DNA of 64,000 nucleotides from Rhizopus arrhizus. Lineage: Eukaryota; Mucoromycota; Mucoromycetes; Mucorales; Rhizopodaceae. This document shows, one piece after another, positions 10,960 through 22,227 of the stretch. The notes under the pieces were generated by a model. The model was given only the letters and a program-made list of their open reading frames with translations. It ran no database searches and was not told where the DNA came from. Location of the stretch: assembly GCA_024220505.1 (NCBI GenBank), contig JAKZZE010000012.1:1612001-1676000 (forward strand), written 5' to 3'. How positions within the stretch are numbered: the first letter of the stretch is position 1; every line of letters begins with the position of its first letter. The position numbers and the translations under genes were made by a program.

Positions 10960-13923
10960 ATGACTGAAAAACCACCGTCATCAGAATTTTCAGAGGTGAC
11001 AATTGAGAAGCATAAACCTAATCAGGATTTACCTGCTGTACAACAATTGACAGTAGAGGAACTTTATGATAAAGACAAATATGACTTGTCAACTATGGAG
11101 CCTGGTGATGTCTTTGTTCTTTTGCAGTAAATAATCGTATAAGCCTATCTCTTTCTTTATTCATATCAATCTATAGAACTACGACAGAAGGCTTAACTTC
11201 AGATGAAGCTGCCTGTCGCATCAAAAAATTTGGCCATAATCGAATTGAAAACAAAGAAGTGAACCCAATCCTTCAGTTCTTGGGATTTATGTGGAATCCG
11301 CTTTCCTGGGTCATGGAAGCCGCTGCTATCGTGGCCATTGCGCTCTCCAACGGTGGAGGAAGACCACCCGATTGGGAGGATTTCATTGGTATTGTCCTTT
11401 TATTGCTCGCCAACTCCATCATTGGCTTCTTGGAGGAACGCCAAGCGGGAAATGCAGTGAAGGCCTTAATGGAATCACTTGCTCCGGAATGTAAAGTCAA
11501 ACGAGACGGTAAATGGCAAACCATGGAGGCATCCAGCCTCGTGCCTGGTGATATGATTAGCATCAAACTTGGAGACATTGTGCCTGCCGATGCTCGCTTA
11601 ATCTCTGCCCACGGCTCAGTGTCGATCGATCAGTCAGCATTGACGGGTGAGTCCCTACCAGTGAGCAAAGAAGCTGGAGAGGAAATCTTTTCAGGTGCGA
11701 CTGTCAAACAAGGAGAGGCCGAGGCGGTGGTAATTGCAACCGCTCTAAACACTTTTTTTGGTCGTGCTGCTAGATTGATGGGCGATGCTGGAGATGAAAT
11801 GGGTCATTTGCAATCCATCTTGGCCAAAATTGGAAATTTTTGTCTTTGCAGTATCGGTCTCTTTGTCATTCTCGAGATTTTGGTCATGTATCCTAGGTTT
11901 CACTACGCCTACCGTGATGGTATCGACAATATCCTTGTCTTGCTGATCGGCGGTATCCCCATCGCGATGCCTACTGTTCTTTCTGTTACCCTGGCTATTG
12001 GTGCAAAGCAACTGGCAGAACACAAGGCTGTCGTCACACGTATCACGGCTATTGAAGAGATGGCGGCTGTCACGATCCTATGCTCAGACAAGACAGGTAC
12101 CCTTACGCTCAATAGGCTGATTGTTGATAAGCCTACAATAAAAGCTTTTGCTGAATTTGATCAAGATACCATCCTTCGCATCTCTGCCTATGCCTCTCGT
12201 ACCGAAAATCAAGATGCTATCGATTTCTGCGTAGTTAACTCACTGAATGATCCAAAGCTGGCAAGAGAAGACATTGAAGAATTACATTTTGAACCTTTCA
12301 ATCCGACCAATAAACGTACCGAAATCACTTACCGCCATCAAGGCAAGATCTTTCGAGCTACCAAAGGCATGTCCAATTTCATCTTGGATCTCTGTACGCG
12401 TGAAAAGACGGAGGAACAGATTGCTGCCTTGTACGAGGCTGTAGATGAGTTTGCTCGTCGTGGCCTCCGTGCTCTTGCAGTCGCCATTGAGGAAGATATT
12501 GAGACATCTGAAAGTCAAGGAAGTGGCTTTCGTTTGATTGGCCTCTTGCCCATCTATGACCCGCCCCGCTTGGATACAAAAGACACGATCGATCGTGCGA
12601 TTGCTTTGGGAGTACAGGTCAAGATGATCACAGGTGATCAGTTGGCTATAGCAAAAGAAACAGGTCGTCGCCTTGGTATGGGTGACAACATGTTCTTGTC
12701 CATCACTCTCAAGGAAGGCCCTCCTCCAGGCTCTGGATACAGTACAGTAGATGAACTCGTCTTAGGTGCGGATGGTTTTGCTGGTGTCTATCCAGAACAT
12801 AAGTTTGAAATCGTTGAGCGTCTTCAAGGTATGGGTCATATGTGCGCCATGACGGGCGATGGTGTCAATGATGCACCTGCTCTCTCCAAATCAAACGTGG
12901 GTATTGCTGTTGCTGATGCCACGGATGCTGCACGCTCTGCTGCTGATATCGTCTTGACCGAGCCTGGTCTTTCGGTCATCATTGAGGCCCTCATCCATTC
13001 TCGACAAATCTTTCAACGCATGCGAAATTACTCCATCTACACTTGCTCGGTTACGATTCGTGTCGTTGTGGGTTTTGCCATCATGGTCTTTGCCTTCCAA
13101 TTCAATTTCCCTCCTTTTATGGTCCTCATCTTGGCTGTTCTCAATGACGGTACGATTATGACCATCTCGACCGATCGTGTCCGTCCTTCACCTTTCCCAG
13201 ATCAGTGGAACCTGTTTGAGATTTTTTCATATGCTATTGTATACGGTCTTTATCTTGCTGCGTCTACTGTCATCTTCTTTGCTGTGATCTTCAAGACCTC
13301 TTTCTTTCAAACACATTTTGGTCGTCAAACATTTGACAATCCTAATAACCATCTACTGCACTCTATTATCTATCTTCAGGTATCCACTATATCCCAAGCT
13401 CTGATATTCATCACACGTTCACGCAGCTGGTTCTTTTTTGAACGACCCTCGATCCTTTTAATATCTGCCTTTGTCATTGCTCAACTCGTGGCTACCTTTA
13501 TCTCTGTTTATGCCAATTGGCCCTTTACCCAGCTCACAGGCTGTGGTTGGGGATGGGCTGGTATCGTTTGGGTTTGGAATTTTATTTGGTTTACACCGAT
13601 GGATCTGATTAAATTTGGAATGCAAAGAGTCTTTAAGCACAAGTCTCCCGTTGAAAGTCAGTCGAGAAGTTCCTCACTTACTTCTGGATCCGCTCGATAT
13701 TACGCGAACCGTACTCACTCCCTTCGTGTCTCGAGGCCTAGGAATTTTGGACGACGTTTGTTGGGTTTAAATAAGAATATATCGATGAACCCTCATGAAG
13801 TCAGAAGGCTTTCTTCAGCCCAGGTAAGAAACAATAACAACAGCAAAAAATGCATACGTTAACTTCTTTCTTTAGACAAACCAAGCAGCACAGATCTTGA
13901 GTGGTAGTGAGCCACAACATTAA
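10960..13923 (+). CDS. Plasma-membrane H+-ATPase (P-type, IIIA), plant-like subtype
   Basis: Three exons (10960-11126, 11177-13823, 13876-13923) give about 953 residues. The protein pumps protons out of the cell and energises nutrient uptake. Seen: TGES actuator loop, phosphorylated Asp360 in CSDKTGTLT, MTGDQLAIAKETGRRLG, and the hinge GDGVNDAPALSKSNVGIAVA, with M1-M4 before and M5-M10 after. Segments such as FLGFMWNPLSWVMEAAAIVAIAL, NGGGRPPDW and LGDIVPADARL resemble plant AHA pumps and the second Ustilago-type fungal pumps more than yeast Pma1. The C-terminus (about 840-953) is Ser/Arg-rich and ends in SEPQH, without the plant YTV 14-3-3 motif. Codon use is visibly less AT-rich than in neighbours, as expected for a highly expressed gene. 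The start is the only ATG before the conserved N-terminus. Confidence 0.94.
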
Positions 13924-14596
13924 TTTTAAAAGGAAATGAATCTTTTGCTTTGTGTTTACAATAAATAATACATGCTTGTTTTTGGCAGGAAACTGACGTA
14001 AAGGTTGTTTATTGCCATTCTTAGTAATCCTAATTAAGGAGCCCCGCTTTTTTTAAAAACGCCCCAGGTTTTAGGGTTCAATTCACAGACACTTTAATAG
14101 AGGATGTTCATGACGACACAGAGAGTACCATGTTGCATCTAGAAGATGCCAAAGTGATAAACTTTATTGATATTACTTCATGCAGAAAAAGCTAAAACCG
14201 ATACTTCATTTGCTATCGAGATTACCTGTATTACAAGTGAACCCTGAACACGAATAATCCATAAAAAGTGCAGAGAGCAACTCGGCTTACATAAAAAAGA
14301 TGCAAAAAAAAAAATGGCGCGATAATTTTTTTTATTAATTTTCCCCCAACCAAAATAACATAATCTTCAAAATGTTTTTATTAGGAAAGTCTATAGCGTT
14401 TTTTTAGTAGTTAATCTATAATACATGATATAAAAAGAAGTTCATTAATGAAGAAAATATACACAAATGTCCATAAATAAGAAAGAGCGGGAAGGAGTGG
14501 AGTAGTAAATAAAAATCATGTGATGCAATGAAGGAATGAAAAGAATAAAAAAGTGAAATCATATCATAATAACCTCCCGACATAGATATAACCTTA
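13924..14596. other. Intergenic region between two convergent genes
   Basis: Tail-to-tail interval of 673 bases. It contains the 3' ends of the H+-ATPase and the RGS-oxidoreductase gene, A/T runs (14300-14345), and a short stretch (14067-14190) that reads as VQFTDTLIEDVHDDTEST in one frame before stopping. That piece looks faintly protein-like, but I do not recognise it and it lacks a start. Nothing else stands out. Confidence 0.4.
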
Positions 14597-17218
14597 TTAT
14601 ACTTTGTGTACAATCGATGAAAAGGAAGAACTCTTGGAAAGTGAATGCTCGTTACAGAAGCTTAATGATTTGAGTGAAGAGGTTAAGCTAGCTCTTCTTT
14701 TAGGTGGTGGTGGTGATAGTTGAAAACCTTGGTTGTAAACCATCAGAGGCTCACGTTTAACAGGACTACTTGCTGATGGCCTTGGTGAGCTAGGAATTTC
14801 TTCTTCGCCAAAGAGTTTGATCACTTCACCTCCATAAGTAAAGTGTTCATAGAGGATGCCTTCTAGAGACTGCATTGTCTTTTCATCTTCTTGCACAGGT
14901 ACAAGTGAACCTGTCGGACTCACTGGACGTGAGCCGCTAGAGGATCTCAATGTACTTTCGCTTGTTGTACGTCGACTTATCCATGAGGTTGATTTGAGTG
15001 ACGTTTGGTCACGATGGGGCCTTGAGCTGTTACTGCTTTGACGAGAGAGCGTGGTGGTTGCATGAGAACACAATGATTTTGAGAGATTGCTGTATGATCT
15101 AGAACCCGTGAACTGTCTGTGCAGCCTAGTACCACCACCAGGCAAGTCTAACTTTCGAGGAAATCTTCCTAAAACTTGAGAAGAATGAATCGAACCTTGG
15201 CCTTGTACGATACGTAAAAATTGCTGTTCATCAAAATATTTAAGAGCAGCCCAAGAAGGATTCAAGAAAGAAAATTTCTTTTTGATTGTGTTCAAATTCT
15301 CTATACAAGCACATCATGTCGTGAGTTTAATTGTATTTTGAGAGCGGTAATTCACTTACGTTTTCCGATACCGCCATGTTCAAGTATACCGTGCAAGGGC
15401 CTACCAGGTGCAGGCAAGGTCCCTTTACTCCCCTGTTTTAAAGGGGCTTTTCCTTTAACAAGTCGACAGATGTTTCGAGCGATACAGACACCAGAGATCG
15501 TGGCTGCATAGCCCGTCTTTTCTTCTACCACGTTTGTCACATCACCACCTGCAAAGATATGATCATATCGCCAGTGATCGATCTGCAACGTTGGTTTCAC
15601 GCGTATCCTTCCCCAGGCATCAATGCAATCATCCAGAGAACTATCAGTCGTGCTGTTTGTAAAGAGACCCGCATTGGGTCGAGTCCCTGTAGCAAAGAAG
15701 ACTTTATCATAATTGCTGTACGTGCGTCCGCTCGAACCCAAATAAGAGTTTTCACCAGTCGAATCAAAGTCAATGATCTTTTCGTTACAAACAAGTTCGA
15801 CCCCGAGTTCTTCAAGGTACTTATGTGCCATGTTTTGCTGACGTGTGTCACTTCGATTTACCACATTTGGATGTGAATCGATGAGGGTAACGTGTTTTTT
15901 AGGATAAGCACCAGGAAATTGATGCTGGGATATTTCAGAGGCCAATTCACAACCTACTAATCCTCCACCTAGAGTAAAAAAAAGCAAATTAATTTTTGAT
16001 GAGTGAAGCATACGTTGATTTTACCAATGATCAATACACGGCGAGCCTTGAGTAATTCAAGATAAGTTTCTTCTAACCCTGACATACGATATAAAGAAGA
16101 AGTATCTGAGGATTTAAGCTGAGACGAATAAGAACTTCCTGTTGCAACAACAAGATAATCAAATGAAATCTAATTTTCTACTTCAGTATCTTATCGCGTG
16201 TGTGTATATTATCAGTCTAAGTCACTTACCAATTCATTGTTGACCATAATGCTTTTTCCATTATCTTGAATTTCTTCCGCATAACCAATAATGACCCGTC
16301 CATTTCTCACATAAGCATCATGTCTCACTCTTAAAGAACTCGTCTGATCTGGGTTCACAATCTTTTTGACAATTCCCGGTGTGTATTCAAACGAGTCTAA
16401 AAACTTGGGTTTAAGGTTTCTTTATCACGTGTTTATGGCTTCAAATATTCTCGTTTTACCTTTCGTATCAATTAAAGTGACATAAAAACGTGGCATTTGG
16501 TCTAGGATGGAAGCGACTGTGAATCCCTATGTGATTGATTAATAAGAGGATAGTTTAATTAGGGGTTAAAATTACAGTAAATCCACCACCAACAATGACT
16601 ACACGTATCTGATTAGTCTTAATGAGAGTAGGGCTGATATTACTTTGAATAAAAGGATATTAGATTTCCCCTGTTTCCGTGATTCCGTGTCACCGTGTAA
16701 CTTACCTAATTGGGACATCTATTGTCTGGGTAAAGTCCGCTAATTTTTGTTTCTATAGCATCAATATAAGTCATCATCTACGTGTTCTAGTTTATTATAG
16801 TTACCAGCATATCAAGTACTTGAGCTTCTGTCTCTTCTAGAATAGTCACAGCATCTACTTTATCTACAATTGCCCACTGTACTGCCTGAATATCTTGTCT
16901 GACTTTATCTTGTGTTGTGACATTTAATTCCAAAGGTGAGCCTTTTGCTAAAAATGTCTTGTAAATTCTGTGAAGAGATGCCTCTGCTGCCTTGGAATTA
17001 TCCTCATGTTTCAATTGACTGAGAGCTTCAATAAATAATAAATTTTCATGAGACCATGTCTGTCGAAGAAAGGCTTCAAATGAGCATAATAATTTGGGAT
17101 TAGAAAGAACTTGGTGTAAAGTGTATGAGGAATTGGAACAGATCGAAGATGATTCTGACGTGTTGGAAGATAGATCCAGAGATGATAATGAATGTCGTGA
17201 TATTTGCTCTACATGCAT
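14597..17218 (-). CDS. RGS domain fused to FSP1/AIF-like NAD(P)H oxidoreductase
   Basis: Eight exons close in frame: 16805-17218, 16706-16752, 16576-16633, 16460-16526, 16230-16396, 16025-16169, 15360-15968, 14597-15300; about 736 residues. Residues 34-136 read as an RGS domain (FEAFLRQTWSHENLLFIEAL, HRIYKTFLAKGSPLELNV), which normally speeds GTP hydrolysis by G-alpha. After a short linker a two-Rossmann flavoprotein starts: VVIVGGGFTG (GxGxxG 169-174, FAD), VLIIGGGLVGCELA (300-305, NAD(P)H), ATGTRPNAG and FAGGDVTN. This matches the AIFM2/FSP1 and yeast Aif1/Nde-like family. The C-terminal 230 residues are Ser/Arg/Pro-rich and likely disordered. A start at the first oxidoreductase exon alone is not available, because the only ATG there (about 16778) runs in a different frame to a stop. 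So the fusion is what the sequence shows. Confidence 0.8.
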
Positions 17219-17715
17219 TTTTGATAATAAAAAAAAAACTGTGGACAAAATTTAAAATATAATCTAAAAAAACCTTTGGGTCTTATATAAGTAAATCAAC
17301 CTATTTGTGGAGTGATAAAAAAGAGCCCCTTCTTTTTCTTTCTCTCCGCTACCGGAATGAATATGAGCCAACCATTCTTAAAGAATAAGGTATAATGCTC
17401 CCCGCTATAATGATATAACAATGTATATGGCATGATTTAATTTTGACCAATCGGGCAGTCAGGTGGTTGTACATCGTAACCATGTTTACCTTACCCGTTA
17501 TACTAATCGATCGGTGGATATCATTGGCACAGTTTCATGGTTAAACAATTTGATTGTATCGCAACTATGCAATTATTTAAACTGTGAACACACACACTAA
17601 ATATAAATGCTTAATAATGATAATAAAAAAAAGTCATTTCATAATGATTCTAAGGTATTCTAATTGTTGGGGTGGTGTCTTTCTTTTTATTATTACTAGT
17701 ATATATACATAATGA
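17219..17715. other. Intergenic: upstream of RGS-oxidoreductase, downstream of Tim44
   Basis: A 497-base AT-rich interval. It contains TATATAA (about 17284-17290, minus-strand side), roughly 70 bases upstream of the RGS-oxidoreductase start, and several A/T runs. I see no gene or repeat in it. Confidence 0.4.
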
Positions 17716-19316
17716 TTACCACACAGGTCTAGAGTCATGCTTGGCCATATCAATGATTCTCCAGCCGTTAGTGATAGGATTTTGAAGATCTTCAGGCTCT
17801 TTAGTCAAAACACAAGCATAAGTGACCTGTTCAATCAAGTCCTATTCGTATTGGTTGAGTTTTTCCGACATTCTTCTATTGTTTTCTTTCTTCTTTTACC
17901 TCTTTTCCATAGACAATTTCACCGCTCTTGGCGTTACGGAATACAATGATTTCTTGCGTGCGGAAGGATAAGACCAACACAGGTACATCATTTTCTAAAA
18001 TTTTGGCTGCTACCAACTATATTTGGACATTAGACAAACAAACACATCATGTACTTCTTTATACCTCGATATCACGCAAGTCTTGAATCTTACAGTCGCT
18101 GATCAAACCCTGTTGCATTTGGGCTTGAATGACTGCTGTTAAAACATTGTATGTCTATGGTTTTTTTTTTATTAAAAAGCGCTATTACAATTATTTTTTT
18201 ATTACTTACAGCTTCTGAACACCATAACTTCAAAGTGTCCACATCACCCTTTAAATAAGCTTCCATGAGTTCAGGAACAATGTATGTACGAGCATCAATC
18301 ATAAACTTATCCATGTTGAACGTAGGATCGATGCCTTGGAAGGCACGAATAGCTTGTGCTTGATCTGATTCTTCAAAAATTGAACCTAAAGGTGGACATT
18401 AGTCTTCTATTATTAAAGAAACATAGACAAACATACCAAAAGCGTCAGACACACGATCTGTGAATGCACGAGTATAAGATATAAACAAATTATCTGATTC
18501 TTCGTAATTTCTTCTTGCCCTGAAAATGCCTAAATGTATGTTTTAAATCTACTTTTTTCGCATTGAATGCAGATTCTTTTCACTGTATTACCTTGCATGA
18601 TAGGACTATCTTCCTTAAATTTAGTCCAGCTTTCTTTCCATTTTGAATCTTTATGAAGAACCATCTGTGCACCGGCCTCAGGGTTTTCAGAGACAGCTGC
18701 CTTGGAGTGCTGACCACTTTGTTTTTGAGCCTCTTCACGCATCTTACGTCTTGTTTCTTTATCAACAAATCCACTATATCTACCACTATCATCTTTGACA
18801 ACTGTCTTGAAAGATTCTGAAATCTTGCCAACTGCTGCACTCTTCTTGATTGGTTCAGCTGACTTGTTGATGGATTCTGCTGCCTTTTTGATTTTCTCAG
18901 AGGTATCTTTGGCAAATTCGGTCTCTGATGCCTTCTTGAATGATTCATTTACTTGAGAACCTACTTTGCCTGCTACCTCTGTGAATTTTTCAGTCGCTTG
19001 CTTCAAACGTTCTTGTTGAGCTGATTGCTGTGCCTAAGATATCCAGTAGGTTATTTTTTTTATCTAATGTCAACTAGCACACTTATACCTTTGCTTTTTC
19101 AAACATTTCTTTAGCCTTCTTTAAAGCTTCACTGTCATTCAATCGACCCGTTTCATCTTGTAAGGTTTTGATATCCTTGTCTTTCTTCATCTGATCCTTT
19201 AATGTGTCCATAAACACCTTGAAAGGAGAGCTGTAGTGACGCACAGAGCGTCGTGTAGTGGGAGCAGACACACGGGATCGAACAGAAGATGACAATAAGG
19301 CTCTATAGGCTGACAT
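17716..19316 (-). CDS. TIM44: Tim44, mitochondrial import motor subunit
   Basis: Seven exons close in frame: 19089-19316, 18592-19033, 18437-18529, 18210-18385, 18065-18154, 17900-18016, 17716-17826; about 418 residues. The N-terminus (MSAYRALLSSSVRSRVSAPTTRRSVRHYSS) is a typical cleavable mitochondrial targeting sequence, rich in Ser and Arg and without acids. A charged helical region (about 35-200) follows, then the globular Tim44-like domain (FTDRVSDAFGSIFEESDQAQ; KFMIDARTYIVPELMEAYLKGD), ending in RIIDMAKHDSRPVW. Tim44 tethers mtHsp70 to the TIM23 channel on the matrix side of the inner membrane. The last exon and its length fit the family closely (yeast 431). Confidence 0.94.
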
Positions 19317-19873
19317 GGTTTCGAAAGAAAGAGAAAGAAAAAAGGTGGCTTGCTTGACAGTTTTGGTGTGTGTGTGGGGATCCTGGCCTATCGTAATCTC
19401 CGACTGTATCTGATTGGATTGATTTTTGTTGATCAGAAAAAAAAAATTGCTGCGAAATTCGCTAAGCTGCTCTAGGAGGGGGGGACAAAAGTACACTGAA
19501 CGTATTTTGATAGATGACTTTAGTTATTTTTAAAGCTTCTGCTTTTGACCTTCTTCTGTTGATAAAGAGTTGTTTTATCTATAAAAAGCTGGTAATAAAA
19601 CCAAAAGATGACGCATAGACCACTATGTATAAATAACTAATGGTTGTACTAGAAGAATAAATTTTATAAGCTCAAATGTATTTTTCATCAAGTAAAAACG
19701 TTTTATTTTAATTATAAAATGCGGCCAAAAGAAAATAGTGCAATTGTATACAACTTTTTGAAAAAAGCGTTCGGATATGAACACGAGCGGTGAGTAATAA
19801 TTTGATTTATTAATAATAATTAAATGATAGTATAAATTAAATAAATGAAGAGAGGCTATATACTTTTAGAGAT
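19317..19873. other. Intergenic: upstream of Tim44, downstream of MFS transporter
   Basis: 557 bases. The part next to Tim44 (19330-19490) is richer in GC and holds a GT-run (GTGTGTGTGGGG at 19368-19379) and a G-run (19475-19483); the rest is AT-rich 3' sequence of the transporter. No gene seen. Confidence 0.4.
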
Positions 19874-21795
19874 TTATAATTTTTCATTGATAATTTCATT
19901 GGATTTTTCATCAAGAGGTTCATCTTTTGTATCTTCTTCATCTGATAAAGTGAATCCACGCATACCCAAAAAGAAGATAAAGGCAAGCACAGCAATACCA
20001 AGAGAAGCAATTGATAGAATCCTTTGAACGTTACCATAAGCAGTGACTGTACCATCATACTGATCTTCTGGAAGTGCATTAATATAGGTGATATCACCCA
20101 GGATGGATGCTGCATCATATTCTCCTGGAACATGTTTGGCCAATTCTGTAGGGAGCATGTTATTCCAAATAGCGCCTGCAACAGAAGAACCAATACTAGT
20201 TGCAATCGTACCACCAATTTGGAAAAGAGCTGTGACAATAGCAATATCTGATATGAACAAATCAGTATTTAGTTTAATGAAACCTTTTTGTTTGTTTAAT
20301 TTACCTGGTTCTGGGACAGAGCTTTGGACGGCAACTAAAATAGGCACATAAATGAATCCAGCACCACAACCGGCAATCAATTGGGTGATAACAACAAACC
20401 CTAGAGGTGATGTTGGGAAACGAGAAGGAATCATGAGCCCGATACCAAGCATGAGCAAGGCAAGTCCTGCAAAGACAATAGGACGATAGACCTTGAATCG
20501 TCTCATCAGATAACCAGAAAGGATTTGAGCAACCAAAAATATGGCATCATAACTGCGGTCGATAAAAGTGGAGGTTGTGATTGAAAGTCTACGAGAGATT
20601 TGAAGATAAGTGATGTGATATGTCCAGTTGGAGGCATGAAAGACGCTGACGGTTGCACAACAAAGTACACCTGCGATAGGCGTCCATGTAGTCCATCTGC
20701 CAAGCGGTACCATCGGCTTTGTTGCCATCTTCCATTCCCATAGACAAAACACACCGGCACACACAACACCACCCACAAGCGATCCGATCGTGCTCGGTGA
20801 GTTCCAACCTCCCCAATAACCCGTAGCAAGCACCAGTGGCAGCAAAATCATACAAAGCGCACCAATAAACAGCAAACTACCAATTACATCCAATTCATGA
20901 CAGAACCACTTTACTTTCTCAAACAGAGTACTTTTCTCTTGACTTTTCTGTGGCATCAAGTCTGATTTCTTGATGGTGGATTCAAGACGAACTAAACCAG
21001 TCATGAGTGGAATGGCTGTTGCTGTGATACAGAAGCAAATCATAGAATAAGCCCATCTCCAGGCATTGGCCTTCACAAGCGCTTCACCGACAATAGGAGC
21101 AACAAAGATATTGATGATCGCAGGGAAATCATAAAAAGCTTGAAATAAACCACGATTGACTGAGGTTGTGATATCTAGACTGTCGGATTAGAAAATGAGG
21201 TCGTCTATACAAGTACGATATATACCAGCAATAAGAACATGACCCAAGATACCCACACCAGTGATACCCAAAGCATAAATCACTTGTCCTCCCTATACAC
21301 GCATCAAGATTAATTTTCGAGCAATACGACAAAAATAGAAACCTACAACTAAAGTATCAAAGTTGGGAGCAACAGCTTGTACAATACCAGAAAGAACATA
21401 AAAAAGATGGAAATCGCAAAACCTTCTGTTCTACCGATCATGTCGGCAAATTTTGCATAAAACGGCAGCAAGGCAGTTTCGACGATATACAATACAACAT
21501 TAATAAGACTTGCAAGATTCAAGGCGTCAAAATAACTAGTAATATACGTCGATGCAGAATAAACAACATTGCCTTCCCAGTTCTTTGCCCAAGCAATCAA
21601 CACGATACTTTAAAGACATGAGCCACAATATATATGATGATCATCCTCTTCTTACCCTGCAATCACAGCCGCCTTGTCCCATTTATGACCCAGTTTCTTC
21701 ATGAGCATCACTTTTTGAACACCATAAGGTTTACCTTCCAATGATTTTCGTAATTCATTGTGATCTTCCGCTTCTTTGATCGATTTGGAGTCCAT
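19874..21795 (-). pseudogene. Siderophore-type MFS transporter with apparent frameshift
   Basis: Exons 21656-21795, 21350-21607, 21226-21292, 20305-21174 and 19874-20247 join by good GT-AG introns, and would encode about 569 residues with some 14 membrane segments. Sequence features such as NWEGNVVYSASTYITSYF, YAKFADMIGRTEGFAISI, SGIVQAVAPNFDTL and NRGLFQAFYDFPAIINIFVA match fungal Arn/Sit siderophore-iron transporters (proton symport of ferric siderophores). Exon 2 does not close: the frame changes after GFAISIF, in a run of six A (+ strand, about 21400-21405). One more A would restore it, and both neighbouring exon phases require exactly one extra base. So this is either a sequencing or assembly error or a recent null allele. 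Otherwise no damage is seen. The start MDSKSIKEAEDHNE was preferred to an upstream in-frame ATG in a Lys-rich leader. Confidence 0.75.
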
Positions 21796-21911
21796 GTCTT
21801 TCTTTTTAGAGAAAAAAAGAAAAAATGCAAAGGACTTTTTTTTTTCCCTCACTTTATATATTTTTGATCTGATATTTCTCAGAGTTCTTTTTCATCTTTG
21901 TGTGACAGGCT

Positions 21912-21918
21912 TTATCAG
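21912..21918 (-). promoter_or_regulatory. Possible GATA-factor site upstream of the siderophore transporter
   Basis: The reverse strand reads CTGATAA, matching the HGATAR consensus of fungal iron-responsive GATA repressors (Urbs1/SRE/Fep1 family), about 117 bases upstream of the start codon. Such motifs arise often by chance in AT-rich DNA. Confidence 0.3.
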
Positions 21919-22180
21919 ATTTTTTTTTCAGCAACTGTGCAACATCAATCCTTTGATTCCCCACTGTGGCCCTTATTCTGTTTACGATGACAGGTGTCCT
22001 GATCTTGTGAATAAAGAGAAAGGACAGGAGTACATTGTCATCCTTTTATTTATTTACAGTTTGTTTTAGACATGTAAAAGTATAAAGGACAGAATGAAAA
22101 GATGAATGGCTTACTATTGTGATACATTTGATTTCCGTTATTTTCCTTCACTTGTGGATTATTCTTGCAAGCATCTTTTC

Positions 22181-22181
<1 letters not shown>

Positions 22182-22222
<41 letters not shown>
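22182..22222. repeat. Poly(A) tract of 41
   Basis: An uninterrupted run of 41 A in intergenic DNA upstream of the siderophore transporter. It could be the tail of an old retroposed copy, but I see no recognisable body upstream of it. Confidence 0.9.

Positions 22223-22227
<5 letters not shown>

Noticed and set aside
18580..18948. 122-residue frame inside Tim44
   Set aside because: It is a shadow of the Lys/Glu-rich Tim44 exon in another frame.
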